NCBI GenBank assembly: GCA_963930645.1 | Contig: OZ005662.1 | Span: forward strand, 2,609,436-2,673,435 | DNA: 64,000 nt | Source of the DNA: Salticus scenicus | Lineage: Eukaryota; Arthropoda; Arachnida; Araneae; Salticidae | Direction: 5' to 3' | Shown here: in pieces, positions 33,560 through 43,633 of the stretch | Layout of the letters: each line of letters starts with the position of its first letter | Position numbering within the stretch: position 1 is the first letter of the stretch | The notes under the pieces: generated by a model | The model's database searches: none | Seen by the model: the letters and a program-made list of their open reading frames with translations, nothing else | What the model was told of the DNA's origin: nothing | Made by a program: the position numbers and the translations under genes

Positions 33560-34620
33560 TTATCTCGGGGAAGAGGGGGGAGGGGGCAGGCTTAGGTCGA
33601 AAGAAAATAATTGTTTTTTAAAAAACTCTTACCGATTTTAATGAAACTTTGTATAATCACGTACAATTTGTGAAAAAAATGACAGTAAATCTAAGTGTCA
33701 CGCAAACTGGGGAAGGGGGGGGGGAAATAAAATTATCTTTTATTTACCGATTTCATGATATATTCTATAATTATCACTTACTTTTTATGAAGATCACAAT
33801 GAGTGCGGATATGGAAATAGATTTCATTCTTCTTTAAACTACCCTTTTATCGCCGTATAATTACGTATAATTTGTGAAAAAATTACAGTAAGTGTCAGAC
33901 ATACTTTGGGGTGGGGGAGGGGTTAAAGAGGGGGAGGGGCAGAGGAAAACAAAATTATTTTTTTATATCACCATTGTACCGAATTAATGATACATTTTAT
34001 TCCTATCACTTGATTTTTATGAAGATTACAATGAGTGTATTATATACCTGGGGGAGGGGGGCAAGGGGGGAGCAGATGAAAATAATATATATTCTTCTTT
34101 AAACTACTCTATTATCGATTAAAAAAATTTGTATGATCACGTATAATTTATGAAAAAATTACAATGTGTCAAATATACTTGGAGGGGAATGTTAAGAGGG
34201 GGGGGGGGCATAGAAAAATAAAATGATTATTTATATCACCATTTTATCGATTTAATGATATATTCTATAACTATCACTTACTTTTTATAAAGATCACAAT
34301 GAGTGTATTACACATCTGGGGGGGAAGGAAGCGCAGATAAAAGTAAATTATATTATTCTTTAAACTAACGTATAATAGATTAAAAATAAAAACTTTGTAT
34401 ATATACAACTTTCTGCTTATGAAAAATCACAGTGAGTTTACACATATCTGGACGAATTGCTATGGGTGGGGGGACAGAGTGAAGACAATGTTTCTATATC
34501 ACCATGCTACTTATTTATATTAAACTTTGTACGACTATCACTTTTATTTTATTAAAATTATAGTGAAGTTACCTATAGTTGATAAGGGGGGGGGGTAGTG
34601 ACGGCAAATGAAAAATTAAA
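33560..34620. repeat. left-arm array, about 135-bp units with G tracts
   Basis: G-rich tracts (GGGGGAGGGG type) recur near 33570, 33713, 33811, 33910, 34050, 34190, 34315, 34465 and 34585. Between them two alternating spacers occur: one with ATATTCTATAAYTATCACTT and GATCACAATGAGTG, the other with TTCTTTAAACTAC and a GTATAATTTRTGAAAAAATT block. The G-runs could form quadruplexes on the plus strand. Confidence 0.8.
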
Positions 34621-35369
34621 TAATCTTTTTAAAAAACACTTATTACCGTTTGTTTTATTTACATTTTCTGTAAATATCAGTTAGTATTAATGAAAGATTA
34701 TAGGGAGGTACTCAAAAATTCAATGTATGATTCAAATCCGTAAAAAGTTGTTCAAAAATGAAATTTCTTCTTTTAATCTGTCTCTTTTGCCCCCCCCCCC
34801 ACGTAGAAATAAAAAACCTATGCTCTCGTTGCTACTTAGCATGAGTCTTACAAGGAGAAATTAAGAAAAGTGTCCTTTTTTCCGCAATCCGGAAAAAAGG
34901 GCATTTTTCTTAATTGTTACTTGTAAAATACTTGTTAAACATGGGCGATAGCAAAATTTTTTTGTCTCTACGATGGGAGGGGGAGAGACAAATCAAAGAA
35001 AAAAATTCTGTTTTAGAATAATCTTTGATATTAACTTTTAATTAATGTCTGATATTAACCATGTATTGAACTTTTGGATTGCGGAAAAAAGGGCACGTTT
35101 TTAAATTTCTCCTTGTAAATCTGATGCTAAACATCAACGAGAGTGTAAGTGTTTTATATCTACATGGAGGGATACTGTACAGGACAAAAGAGACAGATTA
35201 AAAGAAGAAAATTCATTTTTGAATAATTTTTTTACAGGTTTAAATCATACATTGAATTTTTGCATACCTCAGTATAATTTTTCATTAATATTAATTGGTA
35301 CTTACACAAAATGTAAATAAAACAATAAAACAAACAATAATAAGTGTTGTTTAAAAAGATTATTTTATT

Positions 35370-36515
35370 TTCCATCTGTCCCCCCCCCCCCCCACCTCTA
35401 TCAGCTTTAGTTAACTTTCACTATAATTTTAATAAAATGAAAGTGATAGTGGTACGAAGTTTCATATAAGTAGGTAGCATAGTGATATAAAAACAAACAT
35501 TTTCTTCATTCTGTCCCCTCCAACTTAGGAAAATGTCCAGATATGTGAACACTTATCGTATTTTTTCATAAGCAGAAAATTGCGTAGTTTCTTTAAATCG
35601 ACACTGCGGTAGTTTAAAGAACAATATATTTTACTTCTATCTGCTTTCCCCTTGCCTCCTCCCCCCCCCACATATGTATAATACCCTCATTTTGATCTTC
35701 GTAAAAAGTAAGTGATTGTTATAGAATATGTCATTAAAATCGGTAAAATGGTGATATAAAAAATATTTTATTTTCCTCTGTCCCCCTCTCTTCACCCACC
35801 CCCCTCAAGTATGTCTGACCTTACTGTGATTTTTTTCACAAATTGTACTCTATTATACAAAGTTTTTGTTTAAATCGATAATAGTGTAGTTTAAAGAAGA
35901 ATACATTTTATTTCCATCGGTCCCCCTTCCCCCCCCCCCAAGGTATATAATACACTCATTGTAATCTTCATGAAAATTAAGTGGTAGTTATAGAATATAT
36001 CATTAAAATCGCTAAAGTGGTGATATAAAGAATCACTTTATTTTCCTCTCCACCCCCCTCCCCAAGTATGTCTGACACTTACTGTAAATTTTTAATAAAT
36101 TATTTGTGATTGTACAAAAAAATTTTAATCAATAATAGAGTAATTTAAAGAAGAATATATTTTATTTCTATCTGCCCCCCAGGTATATAATACACTCACT
36201 GTAATCTTCATAAAAAGTAAGTGATAGTTTTATAGAATATATCATTAAAGTTGGTAAAACGGCGATATAAAAGATAATTTTATTTTCCTCTGCACCCCCC
36301 TCTTTAACCCACAGTAAGTTTGCCTGACACTTATTGTAATGTTTTCACAAATTGTACGTGATCACGTACAATTTGTGTATAAGCGTATAAGCGCTTATAT
36401 ATATTATCGTATAAGCGCACGTATAAGCGCTTTTACATAGTTTCATTAAAATCGGAAAGAGTTTATATAAAAACAATTGTTTTCTTTCAATTTGCTCCTG
36501 CCCCCCCCCCATCTT
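35370..36515. repeat. right-arm array, C tracts, mirror of the left arm
   Basis: C-rich tracts near 35385, 35515, 35655, 35800, 35930, 36055, 36178, 36300 and 36500 mirror the G tracts of the left arm. The spacers are the inverse complements of the left-arm spacers. Near 36366-36432 a local cluster of four GTATAAGCGC units is unique to this arm. Confidence 0.8.
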
Positions 36516-36709
36516 CCTCGAGGTATATACTAAATAAATGATGTACAAAATCAATTGAAATTTCTAAATGTCTAATTTGAAAGCCATTTTTTAAGTATCA
36601 TTGTTTGTTATTGATTATTTTGCGATTTGCGAATTGAAAAAGTGCCCTTTTTTCCATGATCCGTATAAGTGCGTACTTGTCTATTTAACACTAGAAGCGG
36701 CAAAAGAAA

Positions 36710-37219
36710 GGGCGCATTCGAAAGTATTTCCCGTCACTTCCCGAGTTGGGAAATGACGTCACGCGGGAAGTTCGGGAAATGACCGGGTTATTAAGTACTT
36801 CCGAACACATTTCCATAAAGCTCGATGCACATTTCATCTTCCCGGGAAACAAAAATATAAACAAACATGGAGGAGAAAAACGATTGAAAAACATCATTAC
36901 ATTTTGGACAGCAATATAAATTTAAATTAACGTTTTCAGTGTTTTCACCCTCCATATATGAAAAATAACCATTCACTAATTCAAATTGCGCTAAAATAAG
37001 TACCGACGAAGCATTCAATCCACGTGTGTTGTGTCACGTGATTCAATTTCCCACACTTCCCAACAAAATATTTCGGGAAGTTCGGGACAAGTCTGGTCGA
37101 CCGGTGAAAAGCTTTCGAACACCATTTGCAACTGACCAGGCTTCCCGGGAAGTACTTTCGAACACCTTTTCTTCTTCCCGGTCGACCGGGCTTTCCGGAA
37201 AATACTTTCGAATGCGCCC
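36710..37219. mobile_element. 510-bp MITE with GGGCGCATTCGAAAGTATTT ends
   Basis: The left end GGGCGCATTCGAAAGTATTT is matched by the complement of the right end over 24 bases. Internal near-repeats of TTCGAAAGTACTTCCCGG occur mostly towards the right. AAA lies at both outer junctions, which would fit a 3-bp target as in Harbinger elements, though this is not decisive. A TGACGTCA site occurs at about 36751-36758. Several open frames overlapping the element are artefacts of its GC-rich arms. Confidence 0.75.
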
Positions 37220-37321
37220 AAAGACTACTACACATATACGGCTTTTCTGTATGTATGAATGCGAAGTAGTTTTTTTTTTAATAATCTTTATCAGAAAACT
37301 TTTAGAACATTCACACTTAAT

Positions 37322-37611
37322 AAGTACCAAACTTTTAATGAACACCGCAAAATGCACTAGAAAACTCGCTACAACTGTTTCAGTACGATAAAAAAAATAC
37401 GATTCTTCGTCAAGCGAATGAAGTAGGAACGACTGCTATAATCGAAGCGGCTACGCTTTGATTTGATCTTTTCTTTCGACCCCAAAAATTTCTTTCGAGT
37501 TTTTATGGTGTGATGTTTTGTGGAAGAATATGCTATGGTTAATTTTTTGCTGTTTTTTCAAAGTTTTGCACTAATTACTTTAAATCGTCAATACTGCAGT
37601 GCTTTCTTATT
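37322..37611. mobile_element. 290-bp retroposed insertion with hammerhead-like core
   Basis: ATTCACACTTAAT occurs at 37309-37321 and again at 37612-37624, a perfect 13-bp target duplication within decayed zinc-finger sequence. The insert has inverted arms (ACACCGCAAAATGCACTAGA with CTCGC on the left; CGAG with TTTTATGGTGTGA on the right) around a hammerhead-like core. The same arrangement and wording occur in the 760-bp palindrome at 17751-18510. A long target duplication fits target-primed retrotransposition. Confidence 0.75.
37364..37420 (-). ncRNA. hammerhead-like ribozyme core, copy 2
   Basis: The minus strand shows ATTCGC, then TTGACGA (37413-37407) where CTGANGA is expected, a stem II of about eight bases, GAAAC (37381-37377), the loop AGTT, and GTA directly before GCGAGT. 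GCGAGT pairs with ATTCGC, giving stem I; C-AGTT-G gives the minimal stem III; GTA is a permissible cleavage triplet. Only the C-to-T change in the first core base speaks against activity. Confidence 0.5.
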
Positions 37612-37911
37612 ATTCACACTTAATGGTTTTTCTTTAGTATGTGTGCAAAAATGTTTTAAATAATCGTTTTTAGAAAAATATATTCACACACATGTGATTT
37701 TATCCTGTATGAATGCGAAGATGTTTTCTTAGAGCACTACATTCTTCACAAACATATGGTTTTACCCTGTAAGAACGCGAAGATGCGTCATTAAATGGCT
37801 CTTTTCAGAAAATCTTTTAGAACATTCTTCACATACATACGGCATTTCTCATTTATGAAATCGAAGATGACATTTTAATTCACTTATTCCACAAAATCCT
37901 TTAGAACATTC

Positions 37912-38964
37912 TTAACAAACATATGGCTTTTCTCCAGTATGAAATCGAAGATGGTTCTTTAGATCAGCTATTCTTGAAAATCCTTTACAACATTCTTCAC
38001 ACACATACGGTTTTTCTCCAGTATGAATGCGAACATGGTTTATTAAACTGTTCTTTTCAGAAAATCCTTTAGAACATTCTTCACACACATGCGGCTTTTC
38101 TCCGGTATGAATGCGAAGATGCTTCATTAAATGGCTCTTTTCAGAAAATCTTTTAGAACATTGTTCACAAACATACGGTTTTTCTCCAGTGTGAACGCGA
38201 AGATGTTTTCTTAAACTGTTCTTTTCAGAAAATCCTTTAGAACATTCATCACACACATACGGCTTTATTCCGGTATGAATGCGAAGATGCGTCATTAAAT
38301 GGCTTTTTTCAGAAAATGCTTTAGAACATTCTTCACAAACATACGGCTTTTCTCCGGTATGAACGCGAAGATGCCTCATTAAATGGCACTTTTGAAAAAA
38401 TCCTGTGGAACATGTTTCACAAACATATGGCTTTTCTCCGGTATGAATTCGAAGATGATTTATTAAACTGCTCTTTACAGAAAATCTTTTAGAACATTCT
38501 TCACACACATATGGTTTTTCTCCTGTGTGAACGCGAAGATGCGTCATTAAATATCTCTTTTCAGAAAATCCTTCAGAACATTTTTCACAAATATACGGCT
38601 TTTCTCCGGTATGAATGCGAAGATGTTTTCTTAAACTGCTCTTCTCACAAAATCCTTTAGAACATTCTTTACACGCATAAGGCTTTTCTCCAGTGTGTAT
38701 GGAAAGATGTGTTTTTAAACCACTCTTTCGAGAAAATGCTTTGGGACATTCTTCACATACAAACGGTTTTTCACCTGTATGAATGCGAAGATGTGTAATT
38801 AGATTGCCCTTTTGAGAGAATTCTTTAGAGCATTCTTTGCACACATACGGCTTTTTAGCTGTATGAATGCAAATATGTATTCTTAGACTGTCTTTATCAG
38901 AAAATCCTTTACAACATTTTTCACAAATATATGGCATTTTATCCGTAGTTGCGTGTGGATCCAT
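37912..38964 (-). CDS. C2H2 zinc-finger protein, 12 tandem fingers
   Basis: One uninterrupted frame of 350 codons starts at the ATG 38962-38964 (MDPHATTDKMPYICEKCCKG). It contains 12 complete fingers of the form C-x2-C-x12-H-x3-H, each 28 residues with TGEKPY-type linkers, and stops after PYVC, two cysteines into finger 13. Linkers in fingers 1 and 8 differ (TAKKPY, TGIKPY). Proteins of this type are nuclear and usually bind DNA, with specificity set by the helix residues; no KRAB, ZAD or BTB domain is visible here. The TAA at 37909-37911 truncates an originally longer array whose remains continue to 37225. A degenerate finger-like frame upstream (38966-39154) suggests loss at the 5' side too. 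The frame could still be expressed, be the last exon of a spliced gene, or be a young pseudogene. Confidence 0.75.
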   Translation of the reverse strand: MDPHATTDKMPYICEKCCKGFSDKDSLRIHICIHTAKKPYVCKECSKEFSQKGNLITHLRIHTGEKPFVCEECPKAFSRKSGLKTHLSIHTGEKPYACKECSKGFCEKSSLRKHLRIHTGEKPYICEKCSEGFSEKRYLMTHLRVHTGEKPYVCEECSKRFSVKSSLINHLRIHTGEKPYVCETCSTGFFQKCHLMRHLRVHTGEKPYVCEECSKAFSEKSHLMTHLRIHTGIKPYVCDECSKGFSEKNSLRKHLRVHTGEKPYVCEQCSKRFSEKSHLMKHLRIHTGEKPHVCEECSKGFSEKNSLINHVRIHTGEKPYVCEECCKGFSRIADLKNHLRFHTGEKPYVC

Positions 38965-38965
38965 A

Positions 38966-39154
38966 TTATCTATTAAATTGGTTTTGAGTCCATGTCACAA
39001 AAAACTCCCTATAGGTATGATATATATGTAGATGTCTATTTTGTTTTTGGAAAGCTTTACAAACGTATGTCCCATACAAATGGCTTTTTTCGTGAATTTC
39101 TTTGAATTTATTATATATATGTCTTTTGAAAAAACCTATTAAGACATACCTCAT
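38966..39154 (-). pseudogene. degenerate zinc-finger-like sequence upstream
   Basis: The 62-codon minus-strand frame includes HEKSHLYGTYVCKAFQKQ and HLHIYHT, which look like mutated pieces of the finger units (EKSHLM, YVCEECSKAFSEK, HLRIHT). A stop separates it from the intact frame. It is most simply an eroded 5' part of the same finger array. Confidence 0.5.
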
Positions 39155-39288
39155 ATGAGTTTAACATATATCTCTTTTCAAATCTAATACGCGAAAAAGA
39201 CTTTTGAACAAACTTCTTATACGAATATATATATATATATTATTTAATATAGTTTACTGAAGCCGAAATAGCGATCCACCTCCGATCC

Positions 39289-39289
<1 letters not shown>

Positions 39290-39317
<28 letters not shown>
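39290..39317. repeat. A homopolymer of about 27
   Basis: Uninterrupted A run after a TA-rich tract (39223-39240). Confidence 0.85.
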
Positions 39318-39319
<2 letters not shown>

Positions 39320-39589
39320 AAAAAATCAGAAATGTATTGTATGAAATCAACATTTTTTGAAAAGTTATTCTTTTAGGAATTTTTTTTAAAATGGACTAAA
39401 TAAAAGGAAGCGATTTTTCTATTAGGCTTTTGTCAATTTATTGAAGAAATAATACACCAAACCTGACTAACAATTTGTTTCTATGATGTGTATTTGTATA
39501 AATGTAAAACTATTGTTAAAACAGCAATCGGTTTATAGTACTTGAGTAATACCACGGATAGCACAGGCGATTAAACTTAGAACAGTAAC

Positions 39590-39613
39590 TAAGACTACTA
39601 TATAGTAGTCTTA
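39590..39613. repeat. 24-bp perfect palindrome
   Basis: TAAGACTACTAT is followed directly by ATAGTAGTCTTA. There is no spacer, so the whole 24 bases are self-complementary. Confidence 0.9.
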
Positions 39614-39639
39614 ACAGTAACAAGGGGACTTTTTTCCTC

Positions 39640-40000
39640 TGATTGGTTCTTCCGATAAGCTGGTAGTACGTCACTTTACGCATGTGCCTAAACTAAGGCT
39701 CCTATATATACTAAGGGAGGCATACTATTGTAACAATCGCAGCTATCGTAGATCACAAGTCGGATCGTAGTCGTAATTTTGATACAAATGTAACGCCATC
39801 GGCCATATTGGATCGTAAAGTTGTGATTGTTGACATAAAAATTTGCGACTGCCTGCGCTTTCGCGAATTTACGCATTGTACTCGAATGGACCAAATCAAG
39901 CCAAATTTTGGCGAAAAACGCCTTGGCGTAAGGTTGATGAATTACAAAATATGGCAATGTTTAATATTGGGAATCAGAGCGCGTGCGCGTCCGCAGCGAA
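39640..40000. repeat. CpG-rich patch, dispersed-repeat relative
   Basis: The GC-richer segment contains CTAAGGCTCCTATATATACT, close to the left end of the 550-bp insertion at 15075 and to 6444. Overlapping open frames exist on both strands without protein-like character. It could alternatively be a promoter region; nothing downstream confirms a gene. Confidence 0.35.
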
Positions 40001-40135
40001 TGTCTTTACTCTTTATTTACCGCATTAATGGGGTAAGAAAGGAATTGGCTTCTGCGAGTAAAAGACTAATAATAATTATAATTAATTATATTTATATCAG
40101 TAAGTAAGTGTTTTTAAAATATATTTGTATTGTAT

Positions 40136-40155
40136 ATATATATATATATATATAC
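40136..40155. repeat. TA microsatellite
   Basis: About 10 TA units. Confidence 0.85.
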
Positions 40156-40808
40156 TGTATAAGTTAAGTATAATGATATATTGATTATTAGTCTGTGGTA
40201 CAGATTTATTTTGCATTCTGAAATTGAGCATGTGTAATGATATTGCATTTTCTATATTACTATATTGTCTTGAGGCTGTAAATTTCTTTAAGTTCAAAGC
40301 TAGGTTTTGAGTATTATTCGATAAGCATAAATTATATAAATAATGTAAACTGTTTTTTATCTTTTACAGAAATTTAAAGTAATGTAAAGTAATTGTTACA
40401 TATTTATTAGGAATGAAAACAAAATCATGTGGAACGAAATGTGACTGTACTACGACTGTTTGCAAACAAAAAATTATTTAATTCTTTTTTTGCAGTTTTA
40501 TCTAAATATTAGAGTAAGAATTGTTTCATTGATCTTTTCTTTATTTGCATTGTCGGATATACTGTAATAGCCTTCGTAAGAATTTAATGTATTTCATTTT
40601 ACACATTCTCTTACAATTTTTCAAATAGTAAGAGTTGTATACACAAGTTCACAATAGTAGATAGTTTCGAAACCTTAAAATTTCGTTTATTTTTTTATTG
40701 CTGTTTGTATAATAGTGCTAATTTCTTGTTATGTAACACAACTTTGTTTTTCTGAAATTTCAAATACTTACTGATTTTCTAACTATTCCTTGGTTGAAAG
40801 TGAATATA

Positions 40809-40881
40809 GAGTTCCCATGGGTCACGAGTTTCATTACTATTTTGTCTTTTATGTCACAAGCTATGTTATGTCTTATGTTGT

Positions 40882-40922
<41 letters not shown>

Positions 40923-41010
40923 TCACAAATCAAATTTTGTGACCGGAATTTTCTAAAAATACATCTGGAAAAGTCAGGTAATTTTATTCTTGAAATTGAG
41001 TGGGAACCCT
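40809..41010. mobile_element. hAT-like MITE, AGRGTTCCCA ends
   Basis: The left end reads AGAGTTCCCATGG and the complement of the right end AGGGTTCCCACTC. GAATAT lies on both sides (40803-40808 and 41011-41016). The interior has a T tract of about 36 and a CTGGAAAAGTCAGG segment, common in a widespread CAGGGTTCCCA hAT family. Non-coding. Confidence 0.6.
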
Positions 41011-41733
41011 GAATATTTCTTCTTTGCAATCTGATTCTGTTACTGGCAGTGATGGTGTGTAAATTTTCTTTAATGATCTTAGGATTTTTTTGCAATTACT
41101 ATTTCAGTAACTGTTAGGGAAAACCTTGTAAATTATAAATTCAGGAATATCTTTTGTAATTTACTGGTATTTTAGATTTACTTCAAATGGAAATATATAA
41201 TTTTTTATAAATTATGTAATACATAGGTGTCAACTTTTTAAAAAATCTGGGGGGGGGGGGGGCGAGTTTCAGTGGAGCTATGTTCAAATAAGATTTAAAA
41301 AACTTAAGAATTTATATATATCGCATGTGATACCCCTCATGTGGGCCCCTCGCATGTGATACCAACAATACGGCTATTAAAATGCATTCTTTATAAAAAT
41401 TTTAACTTTCTATAAAAGGAAAAACACAACTGATTTAATTGTGAAGCAATGAACAAAATAATGAAACAAATCAGTAGGCAAGAAAAAGGAAAACTGATCT
41501 AATTGTGAAGTAATGAACAAAATAATGAAACAAATCTGTAGGCAAGAAAAAGAAATATTTAATCCGAACTGATATCAATCTTATCAAAAAGTAATAAGGA
41601 GAAATGCAATTTCCGTAACTTTAAATTAAAAAAATTCTAAAGGTGATAAATGACTGGATTGAACCTGGCTACTGAACTAATAAGTTCATTAATGAAAATA
41701 GAGACTAATTTCTTTTCATACATACATATGAAA

Positions 41734-42470
41734 CTAGTATGTTGTGGCCACCACAAGACTTTCTTCTATATTTTCCTATATACATATTTAATTAGTAACA
41801 ATATTTAAAAAAAAAAAAAAAATACGATTTTTTTTTCAAAGTTTTTTTTTTTTTTTTTGTTAAAAGTAATACATATTCAATCAGTAACAATATCTAAAAG
41901 AAAAAAATTTTTTTTTTTTTTCTTTTTGCTAAAAGTAAAACAAATCGCTAACTTTGTTTTAAATTATCACAGATTTATAGTTCAACCATTCATTTTAAAG
42001 GTATTGACGAGATCTTTCGAAAGATACCCATCTTTCGATCGGGGGGGGGGGGGAAGTGATGCCCCCACATGCACAAAAATTTTTTCCTAGTTAACTATTA
42101 CTGTTATCAATAATTCATATTAATTTTACAATCACAAGTTAAAAATAACTCTCATTATGTACATTTATACGAAATTTTGTCCTATATTGCCATGTTAAAA
42201 ATTTAGAAAACATGAGATCACAGCGCCACCTGTTGAGCGATTGATCCTCAAATGTAATCAGCGCCAGTTTATGTCAGGGACCAACTAAATACCAAGTTTG
42301 GTTAAATTTCGTTTAAAAAAAAAAAAAAAAATTCTGTTTTTTTTTTTTTTTTTTCATTAGAAGTAAAAAAAAAATCGATAACTTTGTTTTAAATTATCAC
42401 AGATTTATGGTTCGACCATTCGTTTTAAAGGTATTGACGAGACCTTTCAAAAGATACCCATCTTGAAACT
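41734..42470. mobile_element. CTAGYATG-family copy with internal duplication
   Basis: It starts with CTAGTATGTTGTGGCCACCA. The block with TCGCTAACTTTGTTTTAAAT, CACAGATTTAT, ACCATTCRTTTTAAAGGTAT and a G run occurs twice, at about 41946-42055 and 42372-42495, 430 bp apart. A CGCCACCTGTTG segment lies between. The right end is not found. Confidence 0.55.
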
Positions 42471-42499
42471 TTGCCCCGGGGAGGGGGGGGGGGTACTGC

Positions 42500-43076
42500 A
42501 TGCTCAAACTTTAACAGTATTTAGCACAGAATTACGCAAGTTTCGGAGAAAACCACGAAAAAGTCAGACATAAATCATTTTATAATAGTGTTTATATCAT
42601 TTTTGTATCTGAGCTTCTAATTAACATAATTTCAAAAGTAATATGTCATTTTGAAACTTATTTGAAATGAATTTCAAGAGTAGACGCCACAAATTTTTGT
42701 CACCTTCCATTAACCGACTACCATAAGTAATGGAATTCGAGATTTCACATGATTTACACGTTTTAAGGTGTCCTGATTAGGTTTTTCTTTTGTATCTCAG
42801 CTACTGATTAAAATAGTAATTTTATAAGTAATACATTATTTGAAAGCTTTGTTGATTTGGAATTGAACAGTAGATTACAGAAATTTCTACCGCCAGATGG
42901 TGCTGCAATAGTTTAAAATTTCAATATTTCGAATTCTAAATATGATTAAATTATTTTTAATACATCATTCAAAAGTTATTTTAAAGTACTTTAAAATTAT
43001 CGAATAACCTACATTAAATTTATCCAATAGAGGGCGCTAATCGCAATTATTTGAGATTTCACCTGATTTATATGTT
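42500..43076. repeat. dispersed repeat with TTTCGGAGAAAACCAC units
   Basis: The wording (CAAGTTTCGGAGAAAACCAC, TATCTCAGCTTCTAATTAAC, an AGATGGTGCT segment) is the same as in the tandem block at 48960-50000. It precedes the Helitron 3' part directly. Confidence 0.55.
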
Positions 43077-43633
43077 TTAAGATGTTCTCAAGGCGGGCAA
43101 AAAATTAGAAATTGAGTTAGACCATTCAAAATTGGTATATATAGGTTTTGGGTGCCTACGAGTCAAATGAGGATATTTTCGAAAGTGTAAAATTAAGGAG
43201 GGACAGGAAGGGTGGTGAAGGAATACGCGCATGCAGCAAGCATATATATGAATTCGTGAGCACTGCGCGCACACAGGTCTACGCTGACGAAGGCAGAGGA
43301 GACCCGGTATGAGTTTTTACCCAATGAGAAATGACTTTTTTTTTTTTAATTCCTTTTCTTAAGGTTTATGAGTAATAACATGGAATTTAGAAAAATCATA
43401 AGGGTGGTGAAGGAATACGCATGCGCAGCACTCATGTATATGCATTTGTGCATGCGCATTGTGCACGGGTCTACGCTGCCGAAGGCAGTGGGGACCCGGT
43501 GCAACATTTTTCCCAATCAGAGTTTTTTTTTTTTTTTTTTCACATGATAAAAATTAATGCAATTTTGAGAGTTCATTAATTATAATGATTCATTTAAAAA
43601 TAGTGACCAGTGAAGCGGGCGTAGCCTGCTAGT
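43077..43633 (+). mobile_element. Helitron-like 3' part, end at 43633
   Basis: On the plus strand the segment ends with GAAGCGGGCGTAGCCTGCTAG then T, a hairpin (AGCGGGC with GCCTGCT) followed by CTAG, the form of a Helitron 3' terminus. Preceding it are one reverse-oriented unit of the A/B array seen at 58.8-59.5 kb (43080-43200) and a 200-bp direct duplication (43205-43330 and 43408-43530, GGGTGGTGAAGGAATACGC). Confidence 0.6.

Larger units (their letters stand above)
33369..36662. mobile_element. 3.3-kb foldback element with G/C-polarised arms
   Basis: GTATAA flanks both sides (33363-33368, 36663-36668). The outer ends are inverted (GGGCACTTTTCCAATTCGC against its complement near 36625-36650). 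Arms of about 1.53 kb (33369-34900 and 35077-36662) are inverse complements throughout: nine G-rich tracts on the left mirror nine C-rich tracts on the right, each pair centred near 34990. The interior spacer is only about 176 bp. There is no coding sequence. Foldback transposons with long, internally repeated terminal arms, such as Galileo of the P superfamily, are the closest known architecture; this assignment is inference. Confidence 0.8.
37225..37911 (-). pseudogene. decayed 3' fingers of the zinc-finger gene
   Basis: Downstream of the TAA that ends the intact frame (37909-37911), zinc-finger wording continues on the minus strand. It includes ECSKGFCGI with RFH, PYVCEECSKRFSEKSHL, and shorter pieces, all interrupted by stops and losses. 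The remains reach about 37225, ending at the MITE. A 290-bp insertion (37322-37611) splits them. At least three and probably five fingers have been lost from the original protein. Confidence 0.75.

Noticed and set aside
33649..34102. Small open frames with repeated SFIYRFHDIFYNYH-like wording
   Set aside because: They arise from the tandem units of the foldback arm and have no start or codon support.
33369..36662. CRISPR-like array, because of regularly spaced similar tracts
   Set aside because: Spacers are not unique, units are diverged and mirrored about a centre, and the genome is eukaryotic.
36981..37391. Several open frames on both strands
   Set aside because: They follow the inverted CpG-rich arms of the MITE at 36710-37219, where stops are rare for compositional reasons.
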